DNA of 17,555 bases from an uncultured Paenibacillaceae bacterium (GTDB lineage: Bacteria; Bacillota; Bacilli; Aneurinibacillales; Aneurinibacillaceae): the NCBI GenBank assembly GCA_937874515.1, contig CALNBV010000128.1, forward strand, positions 1 to 17,555, written 5' to 3'. The notes below the pieces were generated by a model. That model did not search any database, was not told the origin of the DNA, and saw only the letters and a program-made list of their open reading frames with translations. The position numbers were made by a program, and so were the translations under genes. Shown here piece by piece: positions 5,724-12,964 of the stretch. The first letter of the stretch is position 1, and the number at the start of each line of letters is the position of its first letter.

Positions 5724-6695
5724 ATGGAACAGGTCATTGTTATCGGTGCGGGCCCTTGTGGGCTTTCCGCAGCACTGGAATTAAAAAAGAATGGAATAAA
5801 CCCTCTTATTTTAGAAAAAGGGTGTATTGTAAACTCCATTTATGGGTTCCCAACCTATATGCGTTTTTTTAGTACCCCTGAATTGTTGGAAATTGGCGAG
5901 GTCCCTTTCCTCGTATCCGGAGAGAAACCTACCCGCCAGGATGCATTGAATTATTATCGGGAAGTGGCTTGCCGCCAGGGGTTGCGTATTCAAAGTGGTG
6001 TTAAAGTAGAAGGTGTGAAAAAGGAAGAGAAAGGCTTTGTCCTTGAAACGGTAAACCGTAAAGGGGAAAAAGAATCCTTCTTCAGTGAAAAAGTGGTTCT
6101 TGCTACAGGGTATTATGATAACCCTAATTGGCTAGGGGTCCCTGGGGAGAAGTTAGAGAAGGTATCTCATTATTATAAAGAAGCCCATCCTTATCAAGGA
6201 ATGAAGGTAGCGGTTATTGGTGGGAAAAATTCAGCTGTTGAAGCGGCTATGGAATTAGAACGGGCAGGTGCACAAGTCTCCTGGATTTATCGGGGGGAAA
6301 CCTATTCCCCTTCCATTAAGTCATGGGTATTGCCCCTTTTTGAATCCGTTATCAATAAGGAAAAGATTGCAGCCTACTGGCGTACCCAGGTAAAAGCCAT
6401 TGAAGAAAATCAAATTATTCTTGAACAGGATGGCAAAGAATTCGCCATTGAAAATAATTATGTATTGGCTCTTACCGGATATCATCCCAATCATGAATTA
6501 TTACAAAGCATTGGGGTAGAAATCAATAATGAAACCGGTGAGCCCATCTATAACCAGGAAACCATGGAAACCAGTGTGCCAGGCCTGTTCGTAGCAGGAG
6601 TGATTGCTGCAGGGAATAATGCCAATGTGATTTTTATTGAAAATGGCCGCTTCCACGGTTCCCTAATTGCTGAAGCGATTAAAAACCCTTCTTAA
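5724..6695 (+). CDS. ypdA: bacillithiol disulfide reductase YpdA
   Basis: This FAD-dependent, NADPH-using flavoprotein reduces oxidised bacillithiol (BSSB), restoring the thiol pool of bacilli. The N-terminal dinucleotide fold is IGAGPCGLSAA (7-17); Cys12 corresponds to the conserved cysteine reported as catalytic in Staphylococcus aureus YpdA (Cys14). ATGYYDNP lies at 127-134, and a second nucleotide fold is at 161-175 (KVAVIGGKNSAVEAA). The closing ETSVPGLFVAGVIAAG is the typical FAD-binding end. Length 323 is usual for the family. It starts at ATG with AGGAGAGG upstream. Its stop codon overlaps that of the convergent asparaginase gene. The organism is therefore expected to make bacillithiol. 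Confidence 0.93.
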   Translation: MEQVIVIGAGPCGLSAALELKKNGINPLILEKGCIVNSIYGFPTYMRFFSTPELLEIGEVPFLVSGEKPTRQDALNYYREVACRQGLRIQSGVKVEGVKKEEKGFVLETVNRKGEKESFFSEKVVLATGYYDNPNWLGVPGEKLEKVSHYYKEAHPYQGMKVAVIGGKNSAVEAAMELERAGAQVSWIYRGETYSPSIKSWVLPLFESVINKEKIAAYWRTQVKAIEENQIILEQDGKEFAIENNYVLALTGYHPNHELLQSIGVEINNETGEPIYNQETMETSVPGLFVAGVIAAGNNANVIFIENGRFHGSLIAEAIKNPS

Positions 6696-7666
6696 AAGGA
6701 AAAATGGGGGGAATAATCCTCAATTTTAATTTGGGCGTCTAACAATACAAGCAATTTGATGCGTGCTTTTTGTCCATTAAGCCCATTGCAGAAAATGACG
6801 CCCATTTTTTTTAGTTGGTTCCCCCCTCCTTCATAATCGTATAAATCTTGAACATACCCGTTGTAACAGCGTGAAACCATAACAACGGGTATGTTTTTTT
6901 TAATGAATTGATTGATTGCCGGCAAAATGGCTGGGGGAACATTACCGGCCCCAAAGGCTTCTAGCACAATTCCCTGGATGGGCTGGTTTAAAAAAAATTC
7001 TAACCAGGAGGGATCAAACCCGGCCACTAATTTTACAAGGGGCACGTTATGGTGATTACCCTGTATTTGATACACCTCTTGTCGAAAAGGGGATTGAAAA
7101 TAAGAAATATCCCGTTTTGTAATGGAACCGATTGGGCCTGTACTTGGTGATTTAAAGGTGGCCACACTGCTGGTATGGGTTTTAGTTACGTAACGGGCAG
7201 CGTGGATCTCATTATTGAACACGATCAGGGTTCCCCGATTCCAACTTTTTTTATGGGTTGCTGTTCTTACAGATTCGAGGAGATTAATAGGGCCGTCTGC
7301 TCCCAGTTCATTATTGGAACGCATGGCACCTGTCACAATGACTGGTTTATCTGTTGTCAGGGTTAAGTCTAACAGAAAAGCGGTCTCTTCCAGTGTGTCC
7401 GTGCCATGGGTGATGACAATCCCTTGTACCTGCTCATCTTCACTTAGATGATGAACGGTTTGGGATAATTCTTTCATGCGTTGAGGTGTGATATGGGGAC
7501 TGGGGAGGTTATATAAATCCTGCATCTCAACAGGTGCATATTGCTTAAGACGGTTTATTAAAGCATGTAGAGGTTGATGGATTCCTGGTTTTACTGCTGA
7601 GGAGAGTTCATCGCTTTCCATGGCTATGGTGCCTCCCGTATTGAGGATGATTATTTTTTCGTTCAT
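6692..7666 (-). CDS. ansA: L-asparaginase, type I (cytoplasmic)
   Basis: It hydrolyses L-asparagine to aspartate and ammonia. It has the two signature threonine motifs: LNTGGTIA (8-15) and the TIVTHGTDT-like VITHGTDTLEETA (84-96), with T13 and T89/D90 as expected catalytic positions. VTGAMRSNNELGADGP follows. There is no signal peptide, and length (324) fits the cytoplasmic AnsA class rather than secreted AnsB-type enzymes. The ATG at 7664-7666 is preceded by GGGAGGA on the minus strand. It is convergent with ypdA and divergent from prsW, separated from prsW by about 90 bases that must hold both promoters. No terminator is visible at its 3' end because coding sequences overlap there. Confidence 0.92.
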   Translation of the reverse strand: MNEKIIILNTGGTIAMESDELSSAVKPGIHQPLHALINRLKQYAPVEMQDLYNLPSPHITPQRMKELSQTVHHLSEDEQVQGIVITHGTDTLEETAFLLDLTLTTDKPVIVTGAMRSNNELGADGPINLLESVRTATHKKSWNRGTLIVFNNEIHAARYVTKTHTSSVATFKSPSTGPIGSITKRDISYFQSPFRQEVYQIQGNHHNVPLVKLVAGFDPSWLEFFLNQPIQGIVLEAFGAGNVPPAILPAINQFIKKNIPVVMVSRCYNGYVQDLYDYEGGGNQLKKMGVIFCNGLNGQKARIKLLVLLDAQIKIEDYSPHFSF

Positions 7667-7757
7667 TTTTTCCTCCCATTCTTCTTCTTATTTATTCCTT
7701 TCATGCCCATTCCATGGTACCATTAAAGGTAGAAATCCTTTAAAAGGAGTTTTTGCC

Positions 7758-8459
7758 ATGTTAACTACACTGGGTGCAGCTTTAGCCCCGGGAATTGCCT
7801 TGATGAGTTATTTCTATTTAAAAGATAAATATGAAACTGAGCCGTTGCACATGGTGATCAAAAGCTTTATCCTGGGGATGCTTATCGTTTTCCCGGTAAT
7901 GCTCTTTCAATATGTGTTACAAGAAGAAGTTCCAATCGGCCATTTTCTCCGGTCTTTTTTATTGGTTGGTTTTTTTGAAGAATTTTTTAAATGGCTGATT
8001 ATCTTTTATACCGCATTTCGCCACATAGAGTTCGATGAACCCTATGATGGAATTGTGTATACAACAGCAGTATCCCTTGGGTTTGCTACTACGGAGAATT
8101 TTTTCTACCTGTGGTCCCATGGTGGTGTTTCTACCGCCTTTTTCCGTGCGATTCTCCCGGTTTCAAGCCATGGTCTTTTTGGCGTTATTATGGGTTATTA
8201 TTTTGGAAGGGCGAAGTTTCCTTTAGACCCTTCGAAAACAAAGGTGTATTTATTTATTAGTTTATTGCTTCCCATCTTTCTCCATGGAACTTATGATTTC
8301 ATTCTTTCAATCGGTGGAAATTCCTGGATATGGTTAATGATTCCCTTTATGATATTATTATGGGCAACAGCTCTTGACCGTAGCACAGAAGCCTTAAAAA
8401 GGTCTATGACTCCTTCTTTTGGTAAACAATATAACCATGAAGATTCTTTGAAAGGGTAA
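7758..8459 (+). CDS. prsW: intramembrane protease PrsW
   Basis: In B. subtilis PrsW makes the first cut in the anti-sigma factor RsiW, releasing the cell-envelope stress factor sigma-W. This 233-residue polytopic membrane protein has the family motifs: EEFFKW with E74-E75, DEPYDGIVYTTAVSLGFATTEN (93-114), SSHGLFG with H138, and FLHGTYDF with H176. The glutamates and final histidine align with residues essential in the B. subtilis enzyme. The start at 7758 has AAAGGAG upstream and gives the usual length. The frame stays open farther upstream, but that extension would run through the divergent asparaginase gene. The target RsiW is not in this window. Confidence 0.92.
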   Translation: MLTTLGAALAPGIALMSYFYLKDKYETEPLHMVIKSFILGMLIVFPVMLFQYVLQEEVPIGHFLRSFLLVGFFEEFFKWLIIFYTAFRHIEFDEPYDGIVYTTAVSLGFATTENFFYLWSHGGVSTAFFRAILPVSSHGLFGVIMGYYFGRAKFPLDPSKTKVYLFISLLLPIFLHGTYDFILSIGGNSWIWLMIPFMILLWATALDRSTEALKRSMTPSFGKQYNHEDSLKG

Positions 8460-8475
8460 GGAGTGACAGATCGGA

Positions 8476-8634
8476 ATGAAAGGTGAACGGTTTAAAGTGA
8501 AGATCCACTGTAAAAAATGTGGAGAACGATTTATTTTAAGAGGCATTATGGATGAACAGGGCCATATCGAAACAGGATTTCGCCAGTGCATTTGCAATAA
8601 TAAAGATGCGTTTAATATAGAAACCGATGACTAG
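8476..8634 (+). CDS. small four-cysteine (zinc-ribbon-like) protein
   Basis: This 52-residue ORF begins MKGERFKVKIHCKKCGERF. It has C12-x2-C15 and C38-x-C40, a spacing compatible with a small zinc ribbon. It is soluble and charged. I do not recognise the family. AAGGAG (8458-8463) precedes the ATG by 12 bases, slightly long. The gene begins 16 bases after prsW and is followed at once by a strong terminator, so it is probably the last gene of a prsW transcript. It occupies the place where B. subtilis carries sleB. The coding call rests on the ordered cysteines, context and the terminator. Confidence 0.65.
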   Translation: MKGERFKVKIHCKKCGERFILRGIMDEQGHIETGFRQCICNNKDAFNIETDD

Positions 8635-8638
8635 ATAT

Positions 8639-8670
8639 AAAAACGGGAACAGAACTCCCGTTTTTTTTTA
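8639..8670 (+). terminator. rho-independent terminator
   Basis: AAAAACGGGA (8639-8648) pairs with TCCCGTTTTT (8656-8665), with a 7-base loop and nine T residues. It ends the prsW transcript and isolates ypeB, which therefore needs its own promoter. Confidence 0.9.
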
Positions 8671-8690
8671 TTTGTTTATATTTGTTTATA
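8671..8690. repeat. 10-base tandem duplication
   Basis: TTTGTTTATA occurs twice in direct succession in the ypeB upstream region. It may be a replication slip or part of a promoter; no function is shown. Confidence 0.5.
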
Positions 8691-8759
8691 TCGCGTATAT
8701 TCTCTATTTCCTTGCCGAACAATACCCATATAAAGGTTGGGAAAGGTAAGGTGAGTCAG

Positions 8760-10109
8760 ATGTATGGAAAAGTTGCCGGGATTCTTTTGCCCTTTCTTGT
8801 AGTAGGAGTAGTAGGTGCAGGAGTGTGGGGATACCAGGAGAATCACGAGAAGAATTCTATATTGATTAAGGCGGAAAATCAGTATCAACGTGCATATCAT
8901 GATTTGAATGCTCATATGGAGCAGTTGCAGGATGAACTGGGGAAAACCCTTGCGGTGAACTCCCGTTTTCAATTGACTCCTAGTTTAGCGAATGTGTGGA
9001 GACTATCTTATTCAGCGCAAAATGATGTTGGGCAACTTCCACTGACATTGTTGCCCTTTAATAAAACAGAAGAGTTTCTTACTACGGTAGCTAATTTTAG
9101 TTATAAAACTGCTGTAAGGGATCTAGATAAAACACCTCTTACGAAACAAGAATATGAAACATTGCAGGGCCTTTTTAATAAATCCAAAGAAGTTCAACGT
9201 GAATTGCAAAAAGTACAAACCAATATAATTGATAATCAACTGCGGTGGATGGATGTGGAGAAAGCCCTTGCCATGGAGGAAAAGCAAGAGGATAACACCA
9301 TTATTGATGGATTAAAAATGGTAGATAAAAATGTGGAAGGATTTAATACTACTGAATTTGGTGTGGGCGTTGGTACACCCAATCAACCGGATACAAAGAA
9401 GACTCAATCTGTATTAGGAAAAGAGATTTCTCAGGAACAGGCCAAAAAGAAAGCGACAGAGTTTTCCGGATTGTCGTCTGGGGAAATTAAAAAAATTAAT
9501 GTGGATCGAAATAGCAAAGCGGGACGAATTGAAGCCTATAGTATTCGTATTGAGAAAAACAATTCTAAACAGCCTGTAAATATGGATATTGCCAAAAAAG
9601 GAGGCCATATCGTCTGGTTTCTCGATGAAAGGGAGATTGGAAAGGCAAAGCTTTCCTTTGAAACAGCGCAAAAAAATGCTGATCAATTTCTAAAGAAACA
9701 AGGGTTTGCCAATATGGTCCCCACATCAGTAGCCAGATATGAGGGATTATCGGTCTTTACATATATTTATGTACAAAATGAGGTAAGGGTTTATCCCGAC
9801 ATCATGACGGTTAAAGTTGCGATGGATAATGGAGAGGTGACCGGGTTCCAAAATGAACCCTATCTATTAAACCATCACCCAAGAAACATTCCATCACCTT
9901 CGATGTCTTTACAGGAAGCAAGGAAAAGGGTGAATCCTTCCCTTGAAGTTACAGAAACCCATCTTGCCCTTGTAGAAAATGATGATGGCAAAGAAGTATT
10001 GACTCATGAATTTATTGGAAGAATAGATAGAGGGACCTATCGCATCTATATTGATGCTTCAACGGGTGAAGAAGTTAAAGTTGAGAAAATTGAAGGGGTC
10101 TCTATCTAA
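8760..10109 (+). CDS. ypeB: spore germination protein YpeB
   Basis: In Bacillus, YpeB sits at the forespore inner membrane and is required for the cortex-lytic enzyme SleB to accumulate and stay in check. Residues 2-25 form an N-terminal membrane anchor (YGKVAGILLPFLVVGVVGAG). The long N-terminal domain contains LPLTLLPFNKTEEFL and NFSYKTAVRDLD, which are near-identical to B. subtilis YpeB as I recall it. The C-terminal half carries PepSY-type repeats, with ISQEQAKKKATEF, SFETAQKNADQFL and SLQEARKRV as the repeat starts. The ATG at 8760 follows AAGGTGAG and gives 449 residues, the family length; upstream TTG and GTG codons are also in frame but less likely. No sleB gene or relic lies upstream, an unusual separation. 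Confidence 0.93.
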   Translation: MYGKVAGILLPFLVVGVVGAGVWGYQENHEKNSILIKAENQYQRAYHDLNAHMEQLQDELGKTLAVNSRFQLTPSLANVWRLSYSAQNDVGQLPLTLLPFNKTEEFLTTVANFSYKTAVRDLDKTPLTKQEYETLQGLFNKSKEVQRELQKVQTNIIDNQLRWMDVEKALAMEEKQEDNTIIDGLKMVDKNVEGFNTTEFGVGVGTPNQPDTKKTQSVLGKEISQEQAKKKATEFSGLSSGEIKKINVDRNSKAGRIEAYSIRIEKNNSKQPVNMDIAKKGGHIVWFLDEREIGKAKLSFETAQKNADQFLKKQGFANMVPTSVARYEGLSVFTYIYVQNEVRVYPDIMTVKVAMDNGEVTGFQNEPYLLNHHPRNIPSPSMSLQEARKRVNPSLEVTETHLALVENDDGKEVLTHEFIGRIDRGTYRIYIDASTGEEVKVEKIEGVSI

Positions 10110-10144
10110 TTCCCATTCCATATACATGAGAGTAGTGGTAAAGC

Positions 10145-10318
10145 ATGGAGTATCAAAAACGTTTTCTGCGGCTAATTAAAAATATTGAAAAGTTTTTCAA
10201 AATGGGCATTTTACTTTTTGCCATTTCGTTAGTAGTTAGTCAAGTGCTCATTAAAATTCCAATCCTGCAGCCAATCCTTGTGGATGTGGTTAAAATGGAA
10301 GGCATTGCATCCAAATAG
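10145..10318 (+). CDS. ypfB: YpfB-like small membrane protein
   Basis: This 57-residue ORF has a basic N-terminus (MEYQKRFLRLIKNIEKFFK), one hydrophobic helix (about 20-43) and a short tail ending VVKMEGIASK. Size, topology and position between ypeB and cmk match B. subtilis YpfB, and the tail recalls its ending. No enzymatic motif is present and the function of YpfB is unknown. The ribosome binding site is weak (GAGAGTAGTGG), but a strong terminator follows 35 bases after the stop. The ypfA gene found between ypeB and ypfB in B. subtilis is absent here. Assignment rests mainly on synteny. Confidence 0.65.
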   Translation: MEYQKRFLRLIKNIEKFFKMGILLFAISLVVSQVLIKIPILQPILVDVVKMEGIASK

Positions 10319-10352
10319 CCCCTGTGATACTATGAAATTGATTTTCACTAGG

Positions 10353-10388
10353 AAAAAGAAAGCTTGGCACAAGCCAAGTTTTCTTTTT
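10353..10388 (+). terminator. strong rho-independent terminator before cmk
   Basis: AAAAAGAAAGCTTGGC (10353-10368) pairs over 16 positions, with one G-U, with GCCAAGTTTTCTTTTT (10373-10388), loop ACAA. It ends the ypeB-ypfB transcript. CCAAGTTTTCTTT recurs shortly after, at about 10409-10421. Confidence 0.9.
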
Positions 10389-10440
10389 GCGATTACATGT
10401 TTTCTTTACCAAGTTTTCTTTGTTAAGGGTGGGAGTTAAG

Positions 10441-11115
10441 GTGAGTATTGCAATTGATGGGCCAGCAGGGGCTGGTAAAAGTACAGTGGCAAGAGAAGTG
10501 GCTCGAAAATTAAAAATTACCTATATAGACACAGGTGCTATGTATAGAGGGTTAACCTATGCAGCATTAGAACAATCTCTTCCCCTGGAAGACGGAGATC
10601 AGCTACGGCAGCTTCTTGACTCCATCCATTTATCCCTATACTGGGTAGAAGGAATGCAACACGTTTCCTTAAATGGAATAGATATTTCAAACCAAATCCG
10701 GACATTGCAGGTGAGCAAACACGTTTCAAGTGTGGCGAAACATCCAAGTGTCAGGGAAAGGATGGTACAATTACAACAAGAGATGGCGCAAACACAAGAA
10801 GTAGTAATGGATGGCCGGGATATTGGAACCCATGTACTGCCCCAGGCACAATTAAAAATATTCCTAACGGCATCAATTGAGGAACGGGCAAAGCGCCGTT
10901 ATAACGAACTCGTTGACAAGGGAGAAACAGCTGACCTGGAACAAATTAAGAAAGACATCGCTGCCAGGGACCGTATGGACAGTGAACGGGAAATAGCTCC
11001 TTTGCGGCCTGCGTCTGATGCCCTTATGGTAGACACAACCGGCATGGGGATTAATGAAGTAATTGATGAAATTATTTCTTTATACCAGTGCAAAGTAGGG
11101 GGAGAAGGCGTATGA
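10441..11115 (+). CDS. cmk: cytidylate kinase
   Basis: It phosphorylates CMP and dCMP with ATP to give CDP and dCDP, a step in pyrimidine salvage and RNA-turnover recycling. It has the P-loop GPAGAGKS (7-14), YIDTGAMYRGLTYAAL, VVMDGRDIGTHVLP, the LID-region arginines in SIEERAKRRYNE, and a closing RDRMDSERE-APLRPASDA motif. Starting at the GTG (10441) after GGGTGGGAG gives 224 residues, the B. subtilis length. The longer frame to 10387 would begin inside the terminator. Its stop overlaps the plsC start as ATGA (11112-11115), indicating translational coupling. Confidence 0.95.
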   Translation: MSIAIDGPAGAGKSTVAREVARKLKITYIDTGAMYRGLTYAALEQSLPLEDGDQLRQLLDSIHLSLYWVEGMQHVSLNGIDISNQIRTLQVSKHVSSVAKHPSVRERMVQLQQEMAQTQEVVMDGRDIGTHVLPQAQLKIFLTASIEERAKRRYNELVDKGETADLEQIKKDIAARDRMDSEREIAPLRPASDALMVDTTGMGINEVIDEIISLYQCKVGGEGV

Positions 11116-11720
11116 ATCCTGCATACCGAATGGGCCGCAATTTTTTTAAAGGAATATTAAGCAGTTTGTTTAAAGTAAATGTGATTGGTGCTGAGAAGTT
11201 TCCCCAAGAAGAAGGATTGGTGGTATGCTGCAATCATATCAGCAACTGGGACCCCATGTTATTAGGTTCTTTTTGCCCTCGTAAAGTTCGCTATATGGCG
11301 AAGGATGAATTATTTCGTATTCCAATTGTATCCTCACTCCTTTTAAGTTGGGGGGCATTTCCCGTGAAAAGGGGTGCAGGTGACCGGGCTGCCATCCGCA
11401 CCTCATTAGAAATTGCCCAGGGTGGCGATGTATTAGGGATTTTTCCGGAAGGGACACGAAGTAAAACAGGAAAACTTGGGAAGGCTTTACCTGGAGGAGC
11501 TATGATTGCCCTTCGTTCTGGTGTTCGAGTGGTTCCAGTGGCTATTGTGGGTCCCTATCGTTTATTTCGTCCCCTAAACATTATTTATGGTGAGGCAATT
11601 GATTTAAAAGAACTTGCCGGAGGGAAAGGAAATACTGCCTTAGCTGCCGAAATCATAATGAATGAAATACAAAAACTAATAGATGGTTTTCAGAGCGGCT
11701 CGCAGCGCTTTAAACACTAG
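11112..11720 (+). CDS. plsC: 1-acyl-sn-glycerol-3-phosphate acyltransferase
   Basis: This membrane-associated enzyme adds the second acyl chain to lysophosphatidic acid, giving phosphatidic acid. It shows the acyltransferase blocks in order: NHISNWD with H42 and D47 (the catalytic HX4D), AFPVKRGAGDRAAI around 82-95, FPEGTRS (111-117), and VPVAIVGPYRLF. Length 202 is typical. The start ATG overlaps the cmk stop by four bases and has AGGGGGAGAAGG upstream. The gene completes a pathway with plsY and gpsA farther along the window. Confidence 0.93.
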   Translation: MNPAYRMGRNFFKGILSSLFKVNVIGAEKFPQEEGLVVCCNHISNWDPMLLGSFCPRKVRYMAKDELFRIPIVSSLLLSWGAFPVKRGAGDRAAIRTSLEIAQGGDVLGIFPEGTRSKTGKLGKALPGGAMIALRSGVRVVPVAIVGPYRLFRPLNIIYGEAIDLKELAGGKGNTALAAEIIMNEIQKLIDGFQSGSQRFKH

Positions 11721-11728
11721 TTTTTTTT

Positions 11729-11740
11729 CCAATTAATTGG
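11729..11740. repeat. 12-base palindrome upstream of ypfD
   Basis: CCAATTAATTGG is a perfect palindrome eight bases after the plsC stop, following a run of eight T residues and about 50 bases before ypfD. It could be an operator; the stem is too AT-rich and loop-less for a good terminator. Confidence 0.4.
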
Positions 11741-11793
11741 TAAACTATTAATAAATCATTGGTTTTTGGTTTATTTTCAAGGAGGTATGGTCA

Positions 11794-12951
11794 ATGGTAG
11801 ATGAAAATCAAAAGGAAAATCAACAACAGCAAGGGTATAGTGTTGGAGACACCCTAACCGGGACGGTTAAACAGGTGGATGAAAAGCAAGCCCTTGTGGA
11901 TGTAGGGTTTAACCAGAATGGAATTCTTCCCATCAGCGAAGTATCTAGCCTCCACATTGAGAAAGTTTCAGACGTTTTATCGGAAGGGAATACGATTACC
12001 GTTAAGGTCATTCGTAAAAATGACGAAAAAAATGAACTTATCCTATCAAAAAGAGCTGTAGATTCAGAAAAAGCCTGGGGTGAACTGCAGGAGAAGTTTA
12101 AATCCGGGGAGATTTTTGAAATTACAATTGCTGATATTGTCAAAGGCGGTTTAGTCGTAGACCTTGGGGTACGTGGGTTTATTCCTGCTTCCCATGTCGA
12201 GCGCCACTTTGTTGAAGATTTCTCTGATTATAAAGGGAAAACCCTTCCTGTTAAAGTCATTGAATTAGAAATGGAAAAGAATAAAGTGATCCTTTCCCAT
12301 CGCGCGGTTCTTGAAGATGAAGCAAATCGCCGTAAATTAGGTATTTTTGACCAAATTAATGCGGGAGATGTAATAGAGGGTACCGTACAACGGCTCACTG
12401 ATTTTGGTGCTTTCGTTGATATTGGTGGGGTAGATGGACTTGTTCATATTTCCGAAATTGCCCATAACCATGTAGAAAAGCCTTCTGATGTATTAAAAGA
12501 AGGAGATAAAGTAAAAGTAAAAGTATTAAAAACGGATAAGAATAATGAGAGAATTAGTCTCAGCATTAAAGCGGCTTTGCCAGGGCCCTGGGAAGCAGCA
12601 TCCTTTAAAAATGGTTCTGTTGTTAAAGGCACAGTGAAACGCCTGGTGAGCTTTGGCGCTTTTGTAGAGGTGGCACCTGGGGTGGAAGGCCTTGTCCACA
12701 TTTCTCAAATTGCCAATCGTCATGTGGCTACGCCGGATGAAGTGTTAAAGGTAGGGCAAGAAGTCAATGTGAAGATTCTTGACTTTAATCCTGAACAGGA
12801 ACGCATGAGCTTAAGCATTAAGGAAGCGGAATCGGAAGCACCGAAGAAAGAAGTCAAGAAAGAAGTTGTCGCATACCAGGAAGATAGTGGATCCTTAGGG
12901 GTTTCTATTGGAGATCGTCTTGGGGATTTCGCGAAAAAACTGAAACAATAA
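11794..12951 (+). CDS. ypfD: S1-repeat RNA-binding protein (YpfD, ribosomal protein S1 homologue)
   Basis: Four OB-fold S1 repeats lie at about 15-83, 98-168, 184-256 and 270-342. Repeats 3 and 4 are the most canonical (DFGAFVDIGGVDGLVHISEI; SFGAFVEVAPGVEGLVHISQI). A short charged tail follows. At 385 residues it matches the four-repeat S1 homologue of bacilli rather than the six-repeat proteobacterial S1. In bacilli it binds RNA but is not a firm, essential ribosome component. The ATG follows a textbook AAGGAGG. Downstream, fni begins 13 bases after its stop, so they are probably cotranscribed. Confidence 0.93.
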   Translation: MVDENQKENQQQQGYSVGDTLTGTVKQVDEKQALVDVGFNQNGILPISEVSSLHIEKVSDVLSEGNTITVKVIRKNDEKNELILSKRAVDSEKAWGELQEKFKSGEIFEITIADIVKGGLVVDLGVRGFIPASHVERHFVEDFSDYKGKTLPVKVIELEMEKNKVILSHRAVLEDEANRRKLGIFDQINAGDVIEGTVQRLTDFGAFVDIGGVDGLVHISEIAHNHVEKPSDVLKEGDKVKVKVLKTDKNNERISLSIKAALPGPWEAASFKNGSVVKGTVKRLVSFGAFVEVAPGVEGLVHISQIANRHVATPDEVLKVGQEVNVKILDFNPEQERMSLSIKEAESEAPKKEVKKEVVAYQEDSGSLGVSIGDRLGDFAKKLKQ

Positions 12952-12964
12952 ATCGGGGGCATCT

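Noticed and set aside
7620..7757. Upstream extension of prsW and the long ORFs inside ansA on the plus strand
   Set aside because: They run antisense to a well-supported asparaginase, and the ATG at 7758 has a good ribosome binding site and correct length.
8726..8733. CCATATAA as a forespore sigma-G -10 for ypeB
   Set aside because: No matching -35 is found at suitable spacing, so I did not call it although sigma-G control is expected.
8682..8759. Longer YpeB beginning at the TTG at 8682 or the GTG at 8751
   Set aside because: The TTG lies in the tandem repeat without a ribosome binding site; ATG 8760 follows AAGGTGAG and gives the family length. The GTG remains possible but less likely.
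10387..10440. Longer cytidylate kinase start
   Set aside because: It would begin inside the terminator and adds residues not found in the family; the GTG at 10441 gives exactly the usual length.
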